A stretch of DNA of 64,000 bases from Aureimonas mangrovi (GCF_014058705.1 NZ_CP059692.1:2671001-2735000), one strand, 5' to 3'. Shown: positions 8,177-17,348, counted from the first letter of the stretch. Numbers and translations: made by a program. Notes: generated by a model not told the origin, from the letters alone.

Positions 8177-9034
8177 ATGCGGCAGCGTCTCCTCCCCCTC
8201 CTTTTCGCGCTTTCCGCCTTCGGGCCGGCAACCGCATGGGGAGAGGAGGCGCTGCCGCGCGTCGCATCGCTCAATCTGTGCGCGGACGAGCTCGTCCTGC
8301 GTCTCGCGGACCGCGCGCAGATCGCTTCCGTGACATCGCTTGCGCGCGACGGGCAGCTCTCGAACGTCTCGGCTCTTGCAGCGGAGGTTCCGATCAATGA
8401 CGGGGCCGCAGAGGAGATCGCCCTCCAGGCGCCGGACCTCGTTCTCACCGGCGCCTTCACCACGCAGGGCGCGAGCGGCTTCCTGCGCCGTATCGGCACC
8501 CCGATCCTCGAACTCTCCATGCCGCAGACGCTGGACGGAACCTACGATCAGATCATCGAGATTGCCACCGCGCTCGGCCAGCGCGAGCGCGGTGCGGCGA
8601 TTATTGGGAACATGCACGCGACGCTCGACACGTCGGCCGCCACAGGCGAGCGCCCCCGCGCGCTCGTCCTCGAACCCAACGGCTTCACGGTCGGCCCCGG
8701 CTCGCTGAGCGACGAACTTCTCGCCCGCGCGGGCCTTTCCAACGCCGCAACGGAGCTCGGCATCGCGGCATACGGGCACGTGCCGCTGGAAACTATCGTC
8801 CTCTCGGCGCCGGACATTCTCGTCGTCGATGCCGACGACGACGCCCCCTCGCTCGCGACGGAGATCCTGCGCCATCCAGCGCTGGCCCGCCTCGAAGGGC
8901 GCACGCAGATCGTGGCGGTGCCCTCTCGCCTGTGGACATGCCCCGGCCCCGGCCTCGTCGAAGCCGTCCAAAGGTTGCGTGATGGCGCGGCGCGCTGGCG
9001 CGATGCCAAGGGCGACGCCGGAGGCGGATCGTGA
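8177..9034 (+). CDS. btuF: Periplasmic B12-binding protein BtuF-like
   Basis: Solute-binding component of the B12 ABC importer, 285 residues. A signal peptide covers about 1-22 (LLPLLFALSAFGPATAWG), followed by a class III periplasmic-binding fold: ASLNLCADELVLRLADR, ASVTSLARDG, APDLVLTGAFT, and a C-terminal lobe with DILVVDADDD and a final P-G-P-G-L segment. The class also binds haem and siderophores; B12 is inferred from the riboswitch and btuB. It begins 5 bases after btuB and overlaps btuC by 4 bases, so translation is probably coupled. Confidence 0.88.
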   Translation: MRQRLLPLLFALSAFGPATAWGEEALPRVASLNLCADELVLRLADRAQIASVTSLARDGQLSNVSALAAEVPINDGAAEEIALQAPDLVLTGAFTTQGASGFLRRIGTPILELSMPQTLDGTYDQIIEIATALGQRERGAAIIGNMHATLDTSAATGERPRALVLEPNGFTVGPGSLSDELLARAGLSNAATELGIAAYGHVPLETIVLSAPDILVVDADDDAPSLATEILRHPALARLEGRTQIVAVPSRLWTCPGPGLVEAVQRLRDGAARWRDAKGDAGGGS

Positions 9035-10020
9035 TCGCGCGACCGGCTCTCGCGGGAACGCTCGCGGCTCTCTGCCTCCTCGCCTTCGGTGCATCACTCG
9101 CCCTCGGCTATGCGCCGCTCGACCTTCGGGCCGCCTTCTCCGACGCGCTGGCCGGCCGCCAGACGCTGCCCGCGCTCGTCCTCGTCGAACTCCGCCTGCC
9201 CCGCGCGCTGCTCGGGTTTCTCGTCGGCTTCTCGCTCGGCCTTGCGGGCGCGGCCATGCAGGGCCTCCTGCGCAATCCCCTCGCCGAACCCGGCATTGTC
9301 GGCATCTCCGGCATGGCGGCGCTGGGCGCCGTCCTCACCTTCTACACCGGGTTGGCGGGTGCCTTCGCGCTCGCTCTGCCGCTCGGCGGGATCGCAGGTG
9401 CCTTTGCCGCCACCGCGCTCCTCTTCGCCTTGGCCGGACGCACGGCCAGCACGACGACGCTCATTCTGGCCGGCGTTGCCGTCAATTCCTTCGCCGGTGC
9501 TATGACGGCGCTTGCGCTCAACCTCTCACCCAACCCCTATGCGGTGATGGAGATCGTGTTCTGGCTGATGGGCTCGCTCGCCGACCGCAGCCTCCTCCAT
9601 GTCTGGCTGGCGCTACCGCTGATGCTCGTCGGCTGGGCCCTGATGCTGGCGAGCGGCCCGGCGCTCGACGCGCTGACGCTCGGCGAGGACACCGCGCGCA
9701 GCATGGGCGTGCGGCTCGCACGCCTGCGCCTTCAACTCGTTCTCGGGGCCGCGCTGGCCGTAGGCAGCGCCGTATCGGTGGCGGGTGCCATCGGCTTCGT
9801 CGGGCTCGTCGTGCCGCATCTCCTGCGCCCGCTCGTCGGCCATGGGCCAGGACGGCTCCTTCTCGTTTCGGGGCTTGGCGGCGCGCTCCTGACGCTCGGC
9901 GCCGATATCGCCGTGCGGCTCCTGCCCGTCACCCCGGAACTGAAGCTCGGCGTCGTCACCGCCATCGTCGGCGCGCCGTTCCTCTTCAGCCTGATCTGGC
10001 GCCTGCGGAGGGATGGCTGA
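9031..10020 (+). CDS. btuC: B12 ABC transporter permease BtuC
   Basis: FecCD-family inner-membrane permease, 329 residues, with about 9-10 hydrophobic segments. The family signature AMQGLLRNPLAEPGIVGISG lies near residue 77, and the ABC-coupling loop region (DALTLGEDTARSMGV) near 215 is typical. GTG start at 9031 overlaps the btuF stop; its own stop overlaps the btuD start. The substrate follows from the operon context. No irregularity is seen. Confidence 0.9.
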   Translation: MIARPALAGTLAALCLLAFGASLALGYAPLDLRAAFSDALAGRQTLPALVLVELRLPRALLGFLVGFSLGLAGAAMQGLLRNPLAEPGIVGISGMAALGAVLTFYTGLAGAFALALPLGGIAGAFAATALLFALAGRTASTTTLILAGVAVNSFAGAMTALALNLSPNPYAVMEIVFWLMGSLADRSLLHVWLALPLMLVGWALMLASGPALDALTLGEDTARSMGVRLARLRLQLVLGAALAVGSAVSVAGAIGFVGLVVPHLLRPLVGHGPGRLLLVSGLGGALLTLGADIAVRLLPVTPELKLGVVTAIVGAPFLFSLIWRLRRDG

Positions 10021-10781
10021 TGCGCCTCGCGGCGAAGAGCCTGCGATACGGCGCGGGTGGCACGACGATCGTCGACGGCGTCGACATCGCGGTCGAGCCC
10101 GGCCGCCTAACCGGCCTGATCGGGCCGAACGGCGCGGGCAAGACGACGCTCCTGCGGCTTCTTGCAGGGCTTCTCGAACCGCAGGCCGGTGAAATCCGTC
10201 TCGGCGACGAGGCCCGGACCGCCCCCCGCGCCCGCGCCCGGTCCCTCGCCTATCTGGCACAGGGCGGCGACGTCGCCTGGGCGATGAGCGTCGAGGCGCT
10301 GGTCGCGCTCGGGCGCCTGCCGCATCGCAGGCTCGGCGGGCCTTCGGCAGACGATCGCCGCGCCGTGGAGGAGGCGATCGCGCGCTGCGACATCGGCCAT
10401 CTGCGCTCGCGCACCGTCGCCACGCTATCGGGCGGCGAGCGCAGCCGTGTGCTTCTCGCCCGCGCGCTGGCCGTCGAAGCCCCTCTGCTTCTGGCCGACG
10501 AACCGGTGACAGCGCTCGATCCCTACCACCAGCTCGCCGTGATGGAGATGCTGCGGCGCGAGGCCGATGGCGGCAAGGGCGTCGTGGTCGTCCTGCACGA
10601 TCTGACGCTCGCGCACCGCTTCTGCGACGAACTCGTGCTTCTGGAGCATGGGCGCGTCGCCGCCTCCGGCGAACCCGCCGAGGTGCTCGGCGGCGGGACG
10701 GTGCGGCGCGTCTACCGGGTCGCGTTCCACAGCGGCGAGGCGCCCGGCGGCTCCTTTGTCGTGCCGTGGCAGCGGCTATGA
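10020..10781 (+). CDS. btuD: B12 ABC transporter ATPase BtuD
   Basis: ABC ATPase of 253 residues that powers B12 import with BtuC. It has Walker A (GPNGAGKTT, near residue 37), signature LSGGERSRVLLARAL, Walker B LLLADEPVTALDP and the switch histidine in VVVLHDLTLA. The ATG at 10020 overlaps the btuC stop by one base (TGATG). The much longer frame starting at 8829 is out of frame with the upstream genes and spurious before this point. Related haemin or siderophore ATPases are similar; the riboswitch settles B12. Confidence 0.92.
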   Translation: MRLAAKSLRYGAGGTTIVDGVDIAVEPGRLTGLIGPNGAGKTTLLRLLAGLLEPQAGEIRLGDEARTAPRARARSLAYLAQGGDVAWAMSVEALVALGRLPHRRLGGPSADDRRAVEEAIARCDIGHLRSRTVATLSGGERSRVLLARALAVEAPLLLADEPVTALDPYHQLAVMEMLRREADGGKGVVVVLHDLTLAHRFCDELVLLEHGRVAASGEPAEVLGGGTVRRVYRVAFHSGEAPGGSFVVPWQRL

Positions 10782-10831
10782 AACGCGCGAGAAAATGAAC
10801 GGCGCTCTGGCGCGCCGGTCGCCTCGCTGCG

Positions 10832-11572
10832 TTAGACGGAGAGAAAGCCGACGGCGCCGTCGCGGGTGATCCGCGCGGCAGTCAGTGCGCCGCCGTAGCA
10901 TGCGCCCGTATCGACGGCGATCCGCCGACCGTCCGCCAAAGGACGCTCGAGCGGCGTATGCCCGTGGACGACGATCTTCGGCAGCGGCTGGCTCAACGCC
11001 AGGAAAGGCTCGCGGATCCACAACAGGTCGTCCTCGCTCTGGTCCGCGATAGGCACGCCGGGGCGGATGCCAGCATGCACGAAGAGGTGGTTCGGCATTT
11101 CGAGCAAGACCGGCAAGGCGCGCAGGAAGGCCCGATGACGCTCCGGCACGAACGTTGCGAGTTCCTGCTGCAGCCGCCGTTGGTTGAGGTGCAGGCCGCG
11201 GTGGTACTCACGCAGATCGCATCCGTAAGCTTCCAGCGTCGCCTCGACGCCAAGGGCGAGCGCGCGCTCGACCGGCAGCGTGCCATCGAGCAGCGCGTGG
11301 AACGCCCAGTCGTGGTTGCCGCAAAGACAGATGCGATGGAAACCCTCGGGCGCAGGGCCGATCAGATGTTCGATGACCGCATCGGAGCGGGCGCCCCGGT
11401 CGACATAGTCGCCCATCATCACGATCAGCTTCACGCCCTGAAACAGAGCGGCATCGGAGACGATGGCGGCTTCGAGCTCGAGAAGCTTGTCGAAGCAGCC
11501 ATGCACGTCGCCGACCGCATAGGTGACATGAGGCTGGGCGGACAGGCTGTAGCGGCGGCGGCCGGAAATCAT
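10832..11572 (-). CDS. PP1-like serine/threonine metallophosphoesterase
   Basis: A cytoplasmic 246-residue calcineurin-like phosphatase with all metal-binding motifs in order: YAVGDVHGC (near residue 18), GDYVDRG (near 53), CGNHDWAF (near 83), LFVHAGI (near 164) and VVHGHTP (near 199). Such PrpA/PrpE-like enzymes hydrolyse phosphoproteins or diadenosine polyphosphates. It is convergent with btuD (50-bp gap) and divergent from the exo locus. The physiological substrate cannot be stated. Confidence 0.88.
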   Translation of the reverse strand: MISGRRRYSLSAQPHVTYAVGDVHGCFDKLLELEAAIVSDAALFQGVKLIVMMGDYVDRGARSDAVIEHLIGPAPEGFHRICLCGNHDWAFHALLDGTLPVERALALGVEATLEAYGCDLREYHRGLHLNQRRLQQELATFVPERHRAFLRALPVLLEMPNHLFVHAGIRPGVPIADQSEDDLLWIREPFLALSQPLPKIVVHGHTPLERPLADGRRIAVDTGACYGGALTAARITRDGAVGFLSV

Positions 11573-11901
11573 TGCATCCTAAAGCGGAAAGCGAAGGGGA
11601 TCGCCAGGATAGGGTTGGGTCCGAGCGGCGACAAGACCGACCGCGCCCGCTGCCCGATGCGATTTTTTTCGCCGGTGATGGCGAGATGGAGCGGCGGCGG
11701 GAGAAAATCGCGACGCCGGCCCGCTTTCTGGACAGTTCGCATTCACCTTCCACATTCATCTAACGCAGTTGCCGATACTGAGCTGCACGCGATTTTCGAA
11801 GTCCCGGCCGACCGTTCGGGAGGTCGCACGCCCAATATCGGCGGAGGACATTACTCGAGAGATGTGAACGAAATCGAAAATCGCCACAAATCACGAGCGG
11901 C

Positions 11902-11920
11902 TGATGACGCTACGTCATCA
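11902..11920. promoter_or_regulatory. Perfect dyad TGATGACG-CTA-CGTCATCA
   Basis: Eight-base arms with a 3-base spacer, perfect symmetry, in AT-rich DNA 240 bp before exoY. This looks like a dimeric regulator operator. A similar ATGAC...GTCAT pair lies upstream of exoN (22182-22197). Confidence 0.5.
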
Positions 11921-12047
11921 AGATCAATCCAAATACAAGCAACGGTTTACGCGTTCGCACCACGCAATGCGACACAATCATGAAGCGACGCGACAACTGC
12001 GAAACTTCCTAAGCGGCAGATCATCGCCTCCACATCGCCTCATTTGG

Positions 12048-12075
12048 GCAACTTAGTCAGTCATGCGCAAGTTGC
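12048..12075. promoter_or_regulatory. Inverted repeat GCAACTT-N14-AAGTTGC
   Basis: Perfect 7-base arms separated by 14 bases, 85 bp upstream of the exoY start, in the likely promoter. It may be an operator or a 5' leader hairpin. Confidence 0.4.
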
Positions 12076-12159
12076 ATTGCAGCTATGCGGCCTCACTGTT
12101 GATTGAGATGAATTTTATGTAAGGATCATCCGCACCTGAAACAGCGGGGGGCGACCGTC

Positions 12160-12837
12160 ATGGGAACCTCGGTAAATTCGCCGTCGATCGCGGGCAGTGC
12201 CATCGGTATTCCTGCAAGCTGCCGGACGAACCACCCGGTCAAGCGCACGCTTGACGTCACTGGGGCGGTGCTGGGGATCCTGTTCCTCAGTCCGTTGCTG
12301 CTCGTCGTAGCGGCGCTGGTCAAGCTGACGGATGGCGGCTCCATCTTCTACGGGCACAAGCGTGTCGGTCGCTATGGCCGCGAGTTCCGCTGCTGGAAGT
12401 TCCGCACCATGGTGCAGAACGGCGACGAGGTGCTGGAGCGGCACCTGGCGGAAAATCCCGAGGCCCGGCAGGAGTGGCTCGCCACGCGCAAGCTGCAGAA
12501 CGACCCGCGTGTCACCCGTGTCGGCGCGGTCCTGCGCAAGCTGAGCCTCGACGAACTGCCTCAGCTCCTCAACATTGTCACCGGCGAGATGAGCATCGTC
12601 GGCCCGCGCCCCGTCGTCGCGGACGAGCTGCGCTATTACGGGTCGCATGCCCATTGCTACCTGCGGGCGCGCCCGGGCCTCACGGGCCTCTGGCAGGTCT
12701 CGGGCCGCAACGACGTGTCCTACGACGCCCGCGTCGCCTTCGATCGGCACTATGTCGAGAACTGGACCTTCGTCAGCGACCTCTCGATCATAGCGCGCAC
12801 CATTCCCGCCGTATGCCTGTCACGCGGAAGCTATTGA
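12160..12837 (+). CDS. exoY: Undecaprenyl-phosphate galactose phosphotransferase ExoY-like
   Basis: Initiating sugar-phosphate transferase of the exopolysaccharide repeat unit; in succinoglycan it loads galactose-1-P onto undecaprenyl phosphate at the inner membrane. The 225-residue size matches the short ExoY subgroup with one N-terminal hydrophobic segment ([20 protein letters not shown], about 32-51). Catalytic motifs follow: [43 protein letters not shown] and [15 protein letters not shown]. It starts the plus-strand block exoY-exoF-exoQ, and its stop overlaps the exoF start. Sugar specificity is inferred from the set of neighbours. Confidence 0.92.
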   Translation: MGTSVNSPSIAGSAIGIPASCRTNHPVKRTLDVTGAVLGILFLSPLLLVVAALVKLTDGGSIFYGHKRVGRYGREFRCWKFRTMVQNGDEVLERHLAENPEARQEWLATRKLQNDPRVTRVGAVLRKLSLDELPQLLNIVTGEMSIVGPRPVVADELRYYGSHAHCYLRARPGLTGLWQVSGRNDVSYDARVAFDRHYVENWTFVSDLSIIARTIPAVCLSRGSY

Positions 12838-14069
12838 TGCGCGTCCCCCGCGCCCTTGCGGCCGCACTCGCCCTCGGCGCGCTTCTGGCTGTACCAGCCG
12901 GCGCGCAGGAGGGCGCCTACACGCTCGGCCCGATGGACATGGTCAAGCTGCGCGTCGCCGAGTGGCAGACGGCGGAGGGCGCGTTCCGCGACTGGTCGTC
13001 GGTGACGGGCGACTATTCCGTGAGCCCCTCCGGCACGATCTCCATCCCCTTCATCGGCGAACTGGCCGCGACCGGCCGCACCACGGCTGAACTCGGCAAG
13101 GAAATCGGCGACGCGCTCCAGCAGCGCTTCGGCCTCGCCGACAGGCCGGAGGCCGCCGTCGAGATCGGCGAATTCCGCCCGATCTACGTTTCGGGCGACG
13201 TCCAGACGCCCGGCGCCCTTCCCTTCGCCCCGGACCTAACCGTCATCAAGGCGCTGTCGATGGCCGGCGGTCACCGGCGCGCGGCGGATGCGGGCCTGCG
13301 CGTCGAGCGCGACCTGATGCGCGCCCAGGGCGAGGTGGACGTCCTTCGTCTCGAGCACCAACGCCTTCTCATGCGTCGTGCGCGCCTCCAGGCCGAGCTC
13401 GATGGTGCGGAAAGTTTCGAGATCCCGGCCGAACTTGCGGAAGCGCCGGCGGCACAGGCGCTGCACGCAGACGAATTGTCGATCATGCGCGCGGACCGCC
13501 AGCGCATCGCGCTGCAGAAGCAGTCCCTCGAGGACCTCAAGGAGCTGCTGCAGGGCGAGGTCGAGGCGCTGACCGGCAAGCGCGAGACGATGGACCGGCA
13601 GCTCGAGCTTTCGCGTAGCGAGCTGGTGGATGTCGGCGGCCTCGCCGAGCGCGGCCTCGTGGTGAACACCCGCGTCTCCGAACTCGAACGCCGCATCGCC
13701 GAGTACGAGGGCCGCGGGCTCGACATCGACACCGCGATGCTGCGCGCGCGCCAGGACATGTCCGAGGCCGATCAGGACCTCATCAGCCTCGAGAACGACC
13801 GCATCGCTCAACTGGCCGAGCAGCGCCAGCAGGCCGACGCGCAGATCGAGGCGGTCATCTCGCAGGCGCAGACGCAGGCCAATCTCGTGCGCGAGGCAGC
13901 GCTCTTCTCCCCGGCCGCTGCCGGCCTGAACAACGCCGAGAACTTCTCCTATTCGATCGTGCGCACGGTCGCGGGCGAGGTCAGCGAGTTTGCGGCCACG
14001 GAGAACACCGCGGTTCAACCCGGCGATGTCGTCAAGGTACGCTACGACCTGCCGGCCAGCCTCTTCTGA
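12837..14069 (+). CDS. exoF: Polysaccharide export protein ExoF-like
   Basis: Periplasmic/outer-membrane export protein of about 410 residues. A signal peptide (ALAAALALGALLAVPAGAQ) precedes a polysaccharide-export domain (YTLGPMDMVKLRV; GTISIPFIGELAATG) and an SLBB-like segment (IYVSGDVQTPGALPF). A long coiled coil (about 160-340) follows, then a C-terminal conserved tail (VQPGDVVKVRYDLP). This arrangement matches ExoF of S. meliloti. The ATG at 12837 overlaps the exoY stop; an upstream ATG at 12813 is possible but less typical. It works with ExoP and ExoQ. Confidence 0.88.
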   Translation: MRVPRALAAALALGALLAVPAGAQEGAYTLGPMDMVKLRVAEWQTAEGAFRDWSSVTGDYSVSPSGTISIPFIGELAATGRTTAELGKEIGDALQQRFGLADRPEAAVEIGEFRPIYVSGDVQTPGALPFAPDLTVIKALSMAGGHRRAADAGLRVERDLMRAQGEVDVLRLEHQRLLMRRARLQAELDGAESFEIPAELAEAPAAQALHADELSIMRADRQRIALQKQSLEDLKELLQGEVEALTGKRETMDRQLELSRSELVDVGGLAERGLVVNTRVSELERRIAEYEGRGLDIDTAMLRARQDMSEADQDLISLENDRIAQLAEQRQQADAQIEAVISQAQTQANLVREAALFSPAAAGLNNAENFSYSIVRTVAGEVSEFAATENTAVQPGDVVKVRYDLPASLF

Positions 14070-14087
14070 GGCCGTGATGAGGGCATC

Positions 14088-15359
14088 ATGAGGATCGCTC
14101 GGAGCACGCTGGTCGAGCCGGCGCGGAACCAGCTCTACGCGACCTTTGCCGTCGCGTTCTCGCTGTTCGTCTTCGCCTATTCCTCCCGCCTCGGCGCAAT
14201 CACGATCCTCGCCTATTACGGCGTCTGGCTGCCGCTCCTCCTCGTCGACTACAAGCGCCTCGTCGGGAATCCGCGCGAACTGATCCTGCCGGCGGCCTTT
14301 ACGATCTTCGTCATCCTCTCGGTGCTGTGGTCGGACGCGCCGTCCGTATCCCTGCGCGGCGGCATCCAGTACGCGACGCATTTTGTCTGTGCGGTGATCG
14401 CCGCACGCCTCGTCGACCTGCGCTCGCTGACGCGGGGGATGGTCCTCGGCGTCTTCGTCGTCGTCCTCTATTCGCTCGCCTTCGGCTATTCGGCCTACGA
14501 CGCGATGGACGGCAGCTACACCTTCGTCGGTGCCTTCGGCTCGAAGAACCAGCTCGGCCTGTTCTGCTCGCTCGGGGTCTACTTCGTCGCGGTGCTCGTC
14601 CTCGTCATGCGAGAGACGCAGCTGGTCAAAGCCGGCGCGCTCGCGCTCGGCGCTCTGTTTTCGGCAACTTTGATGGCCAGCCATTCGGCGACTTCGGTCA
14701 TCGCGCTGGCGATCTCGCTCATGGCCTTCGTCGCTCTGCTCGGTTTCCTGCGCTTTTCACCGGGCCACCGGCTGGCGATGGCGCTGCTGCTCGTGCCGGC
14801 CGCCGCGCTTGTCGTCATTGCCGCGTTGCGCTTCGGCGCGGCCGACGCCGTTCTCGGCGCCTTCGGCAAGGACACGACGCTGACCGGGCGCACCTATCTG
14901 TGGGACGTCGGAATCCGCGCCGCGCTCGACCACCCGCTGCTGGGCGTCGGCTACCAGGCCTACTGGGTGCAGGGCTTCCCCGAGGCGGAGCGGTTGTGGG
15001 CCGAATTCTTCATCACCTCGCGCACCGGTTTCCACTTCCACAACACCTATATCGAATCCTTCGTCGAGCTGGGGGCGCTCGGCACCGCGCTTCTGGTGCT
15101 CATGCTTCTGACGATGCTCCTGAGGCTTGTCGTGCGGATCGTCGTGCAACGCGATTCCGAGGCGGCGATCCTCCTCGGGCTTCTCGCGCTGTTCCTGGTG
15201 CGCTCGATGTCGGAGGTCGACTTTCTCTTTCCCTATACGGTCGGATCGTTCCTGATCTTCCTCCTCTCCATCATGGCGAGACGCCCGCGCGAGGCCCCTC
15301 CCGTGCCGCTGCGCGCCGCGCGCGCTCCGCTTCACACGCCCCATCTCGCGAGGATCTGA
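14088..15359 (+). CDS. exoQ: Exopolysaccharide polymerase ExoQ-like (Wzy/O-antigen ligase fold)
   Basis: Integral membrane protein of 423 residues with about 11-12 hydrophobic helices, matching the O-antigen ligase/polymerase superfamily. The large periplasmic loop carries the usual G-R-T-x-x-W (TGRTYLWDVGI), then HPLLGVGYQAYW and HNTYIESFVELGALG, typical of this family. In succinoglycan synthesis ExoQ polymerises repeat units to high molecular weight. It lies 18 bp after exoF and 4 bp before a glycosyltransferase. The call depends partly on context because these proteins diverge in sequence. Confidence 0.86.
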   Translation: MRIARSTLVEPARNQLYATFAVAFSLFVFAYSSRLGAITILAYYGVWLPLLLVDYKRLVGNPRELILPAAFTIFVILSVLWSDAPSVSLRGGIQYATHFVCAVIAARLVDLRSLTRGMVLGVFVVVLYSLAFGYSAYDAMDGSYTFVGAFGSKNQLGLFCSLGVYFVAVLVLVMRETQLVKAGALALGALFSATLMASHSATSVIALAISLMAFVALLGFLRFSPGHRLAMALLLVPAAALVVIAALRFGAADAVLGAFGKDTTLTGRTYLWDVGIRAALDHPLLGVGYQAYWVQGFPEAERLWAEFFITSRTGFHFHNTYIESFVELGALGTALLVLMLLTMLLRLVVRIVVQRDSEAAILLGLLALFLVRSMSEVDFLFPYTVGSFLIFLLSIMARRPREAPPVPLRAARAPLHTPHLARI

Positions 15360-15363
15360 CGAC

Positions 15364-16326
15364 ATGCGCATTACGCTCGTCATGTGCACCCGCAACCGCG
15401 CCGAGCAGCTTCGCCGCGTGCTCGACAGCGCCGCCGCCATGCGGGTACCGGAGGGCCTTGCCTGGGAGTTCGTGCTCGTCGACAACGGCAGCACCGACCA
15501 CACGCGTGAGGTCGTGGAAAGCTACGCGGACCGCCTGCCGATCCGCTGGGTTTCCGAGCCGGTTGCAGGTCTCTCCAACGCCCGCAACAGGGGCGTCGCC
15601 GAGGCGAAGGGCGAATACATCTGCTGGACGGACGACGATGTCGTCATCGACCCCGAATGGCTCGCGGCCTACGCGCAGGCCTTCGACGAGCACCCCGAGG
15701 CAGCCTTCTTCGGCGGCGTCATCGAGCCGGTTCTGGAGGGCGAGCAGCCCGACTGGTTCCAGGAGAACCGGCAGGCGCTCTACGCGCTTCTCGCCGAACG
15801 CGATCTCGGCGCCGATCCGATCGCGCTTGCCGAGGAAGGCAACCGCCTGCCCTATGGCGCCAACTACGCGCTGCGCGGCGCCGAGCAGCGCCGCCATCTC
15901 TACGATCCGGACCTCGGCGTCTCGCCCGGACAGAAGCGCCTTGGCGAGGAGGTTGACGTCGTCCTGAAAGTGATCGGAGACGGCGGCACCGGCATCTGGG
16001 TGCCGGGCTCGCGCGTGCGCCACATCATCCCGCAAGCGCGCCAGACGCTCGATTACGTCCGCGTCTACCAGCAGTCCGCCGGCGAAACCTGGGCCTATCT
16101 CGCATCGCGCCGTTTGCGGAATTTCATGGGTCCGTCGCTCGACGTCGAACGGCGCACCATCTTCGGCGTGCCGCGCTGGATCTGGCGCGAGGCGGCACGG
16201 CACCGCATTCTCTTTCTTCTGAGGCGGCGGGGGGCCTCCACGATCTGGCTCGATCACTGGCGCAACTACGCCTACTATCGCGGTGCGATCGATTATCTGC
16301 GCCGCCAGCCGGCAGCGAACGGATGA
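15364..16326 (+). CDS. Family 2 glycosyltransferase (extra exo GT, unassigned)
   Basis: A GT-A glycosyltransferase of 320 residues. It begins ITLVMCTRNRAEQLRRVLDS, with VLVDNGSTDHT, the nucleotide/metal site CWTDDDVVIDPEW and an acceptor-site region LGEEVDVVLKV. It lacks obvious membrane segments apart from a weak one near the C-terminus. It does not look like ExoA, L, M, O, U or W, for which I have better candidates in this locus. It overlaps exoW by 4 bases and follows exoQ by 4. It probably adds another sugar to the repeat unit, or replaces a missing one. Confidence 0.85.
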   Translation: MRITLVMCTRNRAEQLRRVLDSAAAMRVPEGLAWEFVLVDNGSTDHTREVVESYADRLPIRWVSEPVAGLSNARNRGVAEAKGEYICWTDDDVVIDPEWLAAYAQAFDEHPEAAFFGGVIEPVLEGEQPDWFQENRQALYALLAERDLGADPIALAEEGNRLPYGANYALRGAEQRRHLYDPDLGVSPGQKRLGEEVDVVLKVIGDGGTGIWVPGSRVRHIIPQARQTLDYVRVYQQSAGETWAYLASRRLRNFMGPSLDVERRTIFGVPRWIWREAARHRILFLLRRRGASTIWLDHWRNYAYYRGAIDYLRRQPAANG

Positions 16327-17345
16327 GCGCCAGCGTCGCGGTCGTCGTTCCCTTCTTCCAGAAGGAGCGCGGCATCCTCGCACGCAGCCTGGCGTCGGTG
16401 TTCGCACAGGAGCTGCCCGCCGAGACACGGATGCGGGTGATGGTCGTCGACGACGCGTCACCGGTGCCGCTCGCGCACGAGCTTGCCAACATCACCGTGC
16501 CCGAGCATATCGAACTCACCGCCCTGAAGCGCGAGAACGGCGGACCGGGCGCGGCCCGCAACACCGGCCTCGACGCGCTCGATCCGGCGCAGACCGAGTT
16601 CGTCGCCTTCCTCGATTCCGACGACACATGGGCGTCGAACCACATCGCCGACGCGCTCCACGCGCTGCGGACGGCTGACGCCGACTTCTACTTCTGCGAT
16701 CATACGCGTTTCGACATCGAAGGCACCTGGTTCGGCGAGCGCCGCGCCTTCGCTAACTGGGGCGGGCCGGGCCACCCGGATTTCTCCGCCCTGCCCGGCA
16801 GCGACGCCGCCGTCTCCATCGCGGCCGCCGATCTCTTCCCGGCCATGCTGGACGAGTATCTGAGTCAGACCTCGACGGTGGTCTATCGCTATGCCCGGCA
16901 TCCGGCCCTGCGCTTCGACGTGACGCTTCGCAATGCTGGCGAGGACCATCTGTTCTGGCTCGAACTCGTCAAGGCGGGCGAACGGTCGGTCATCTCGTTC
17001 GCGCCGAACGTTCATTGCGGGCGCGGCGTCAACGTCTATTACGACGCGCTCGACTGGGCCTCGCCCAAGGTCACGTCGCGCTACGGTTATCTCGTGATGT
17101 TCCGGCTGAAGATCATGCAGAGCTTCGCGCTCGACGCCGAGACGCGAACGGCGGTCTCCCGCCAGCTCGACGTCCACACCCGCGCCTATTCCTACCTCTT
17201 CGTGCGCCAGCTCGCCAAGGGCACGATGCCCGACCTCAAGCTCGCCTCGAAGCTCTTCGCCATGTCGCCGGCCCGAATGGCCGCGATGCCGATGCACTTC
17301 GCGCGGGGCCTGCGCACCCGCAAGAGCGAAGCGCATCTCTGGTAG
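16323..17345 (+). CDS. exoW: Glycosyltransferase ExoW-like
   Basis: Family 2 glycosyltransferase of 340 residues resembling ExoW, which adds a late beta-1,3 glucose in succinoglycan. N-terminal signature VAVVVPFFQKERGILARSLA, then VMVVDDASPVPLAHEL, NGGPGAARNTGLD and the metal site FLDSDDTWASNH. A later R-N-A-G-E-D-H motif supplies the catalytic acid region. It is the last gene of the exoY block and ends only 3 bases from the stop of convergent exoV. Confidence 0.82.
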   Translation: MSASVAVVVPFFQKERGILARSLASVFAQELPAETRMRVMVVDDASPVPLAHELANITVPEHIELTALKRENGGPGAARNTGLDALDPAQTEFVAFLDSDDTWASNHIADALHALRTADADFYFCDHTRFDIEGTWFGERRAFANWGGPGHPDFSALPGSDAAVSIAAADLFPAMLDEYLSQTSTVVYRYARHPALRFDVTLRNAGEDHLFWLELVKAGERSVISFAPNVHCGRGVNVYYDALDWASPKVTSRYGYLVMFRLKIMQSFALDAETRTAVSRQLDVHTRAYSYLFVRQLAKGTMPDLKLASKLFAMSPARMAAMPMHFARGLRTRKSEAHLW

Positions 17346-17348
17346 GCG

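Larger units (their letters stand above)
11573..12159. other. AT-rich regulatory region upstream of exoY
   Basis: A 587-bp gap with markedly lower GC from about 11740. It contains no credible gene. It holds the perfect dyad at 11902-11920, a second inverted repeat at 12048-12075, a T-run at 11664-11670 and the block CCACAAATCACGA around 11884-11896. It most likely contains the exoY promoter and that of the divergent phosphatase gene. Confidence 0.6.

Noticed and set aside
6105-8267. 720-residue minus-strand frame over btuB
   Set aside because: Complement of btuB with no recognisable domain; explained by high GC codon bias.
8829-10019. Upstream part of the frame containing btuD
   Set aside because: Covers btuC in another frame; btuD proper starts at 10020.
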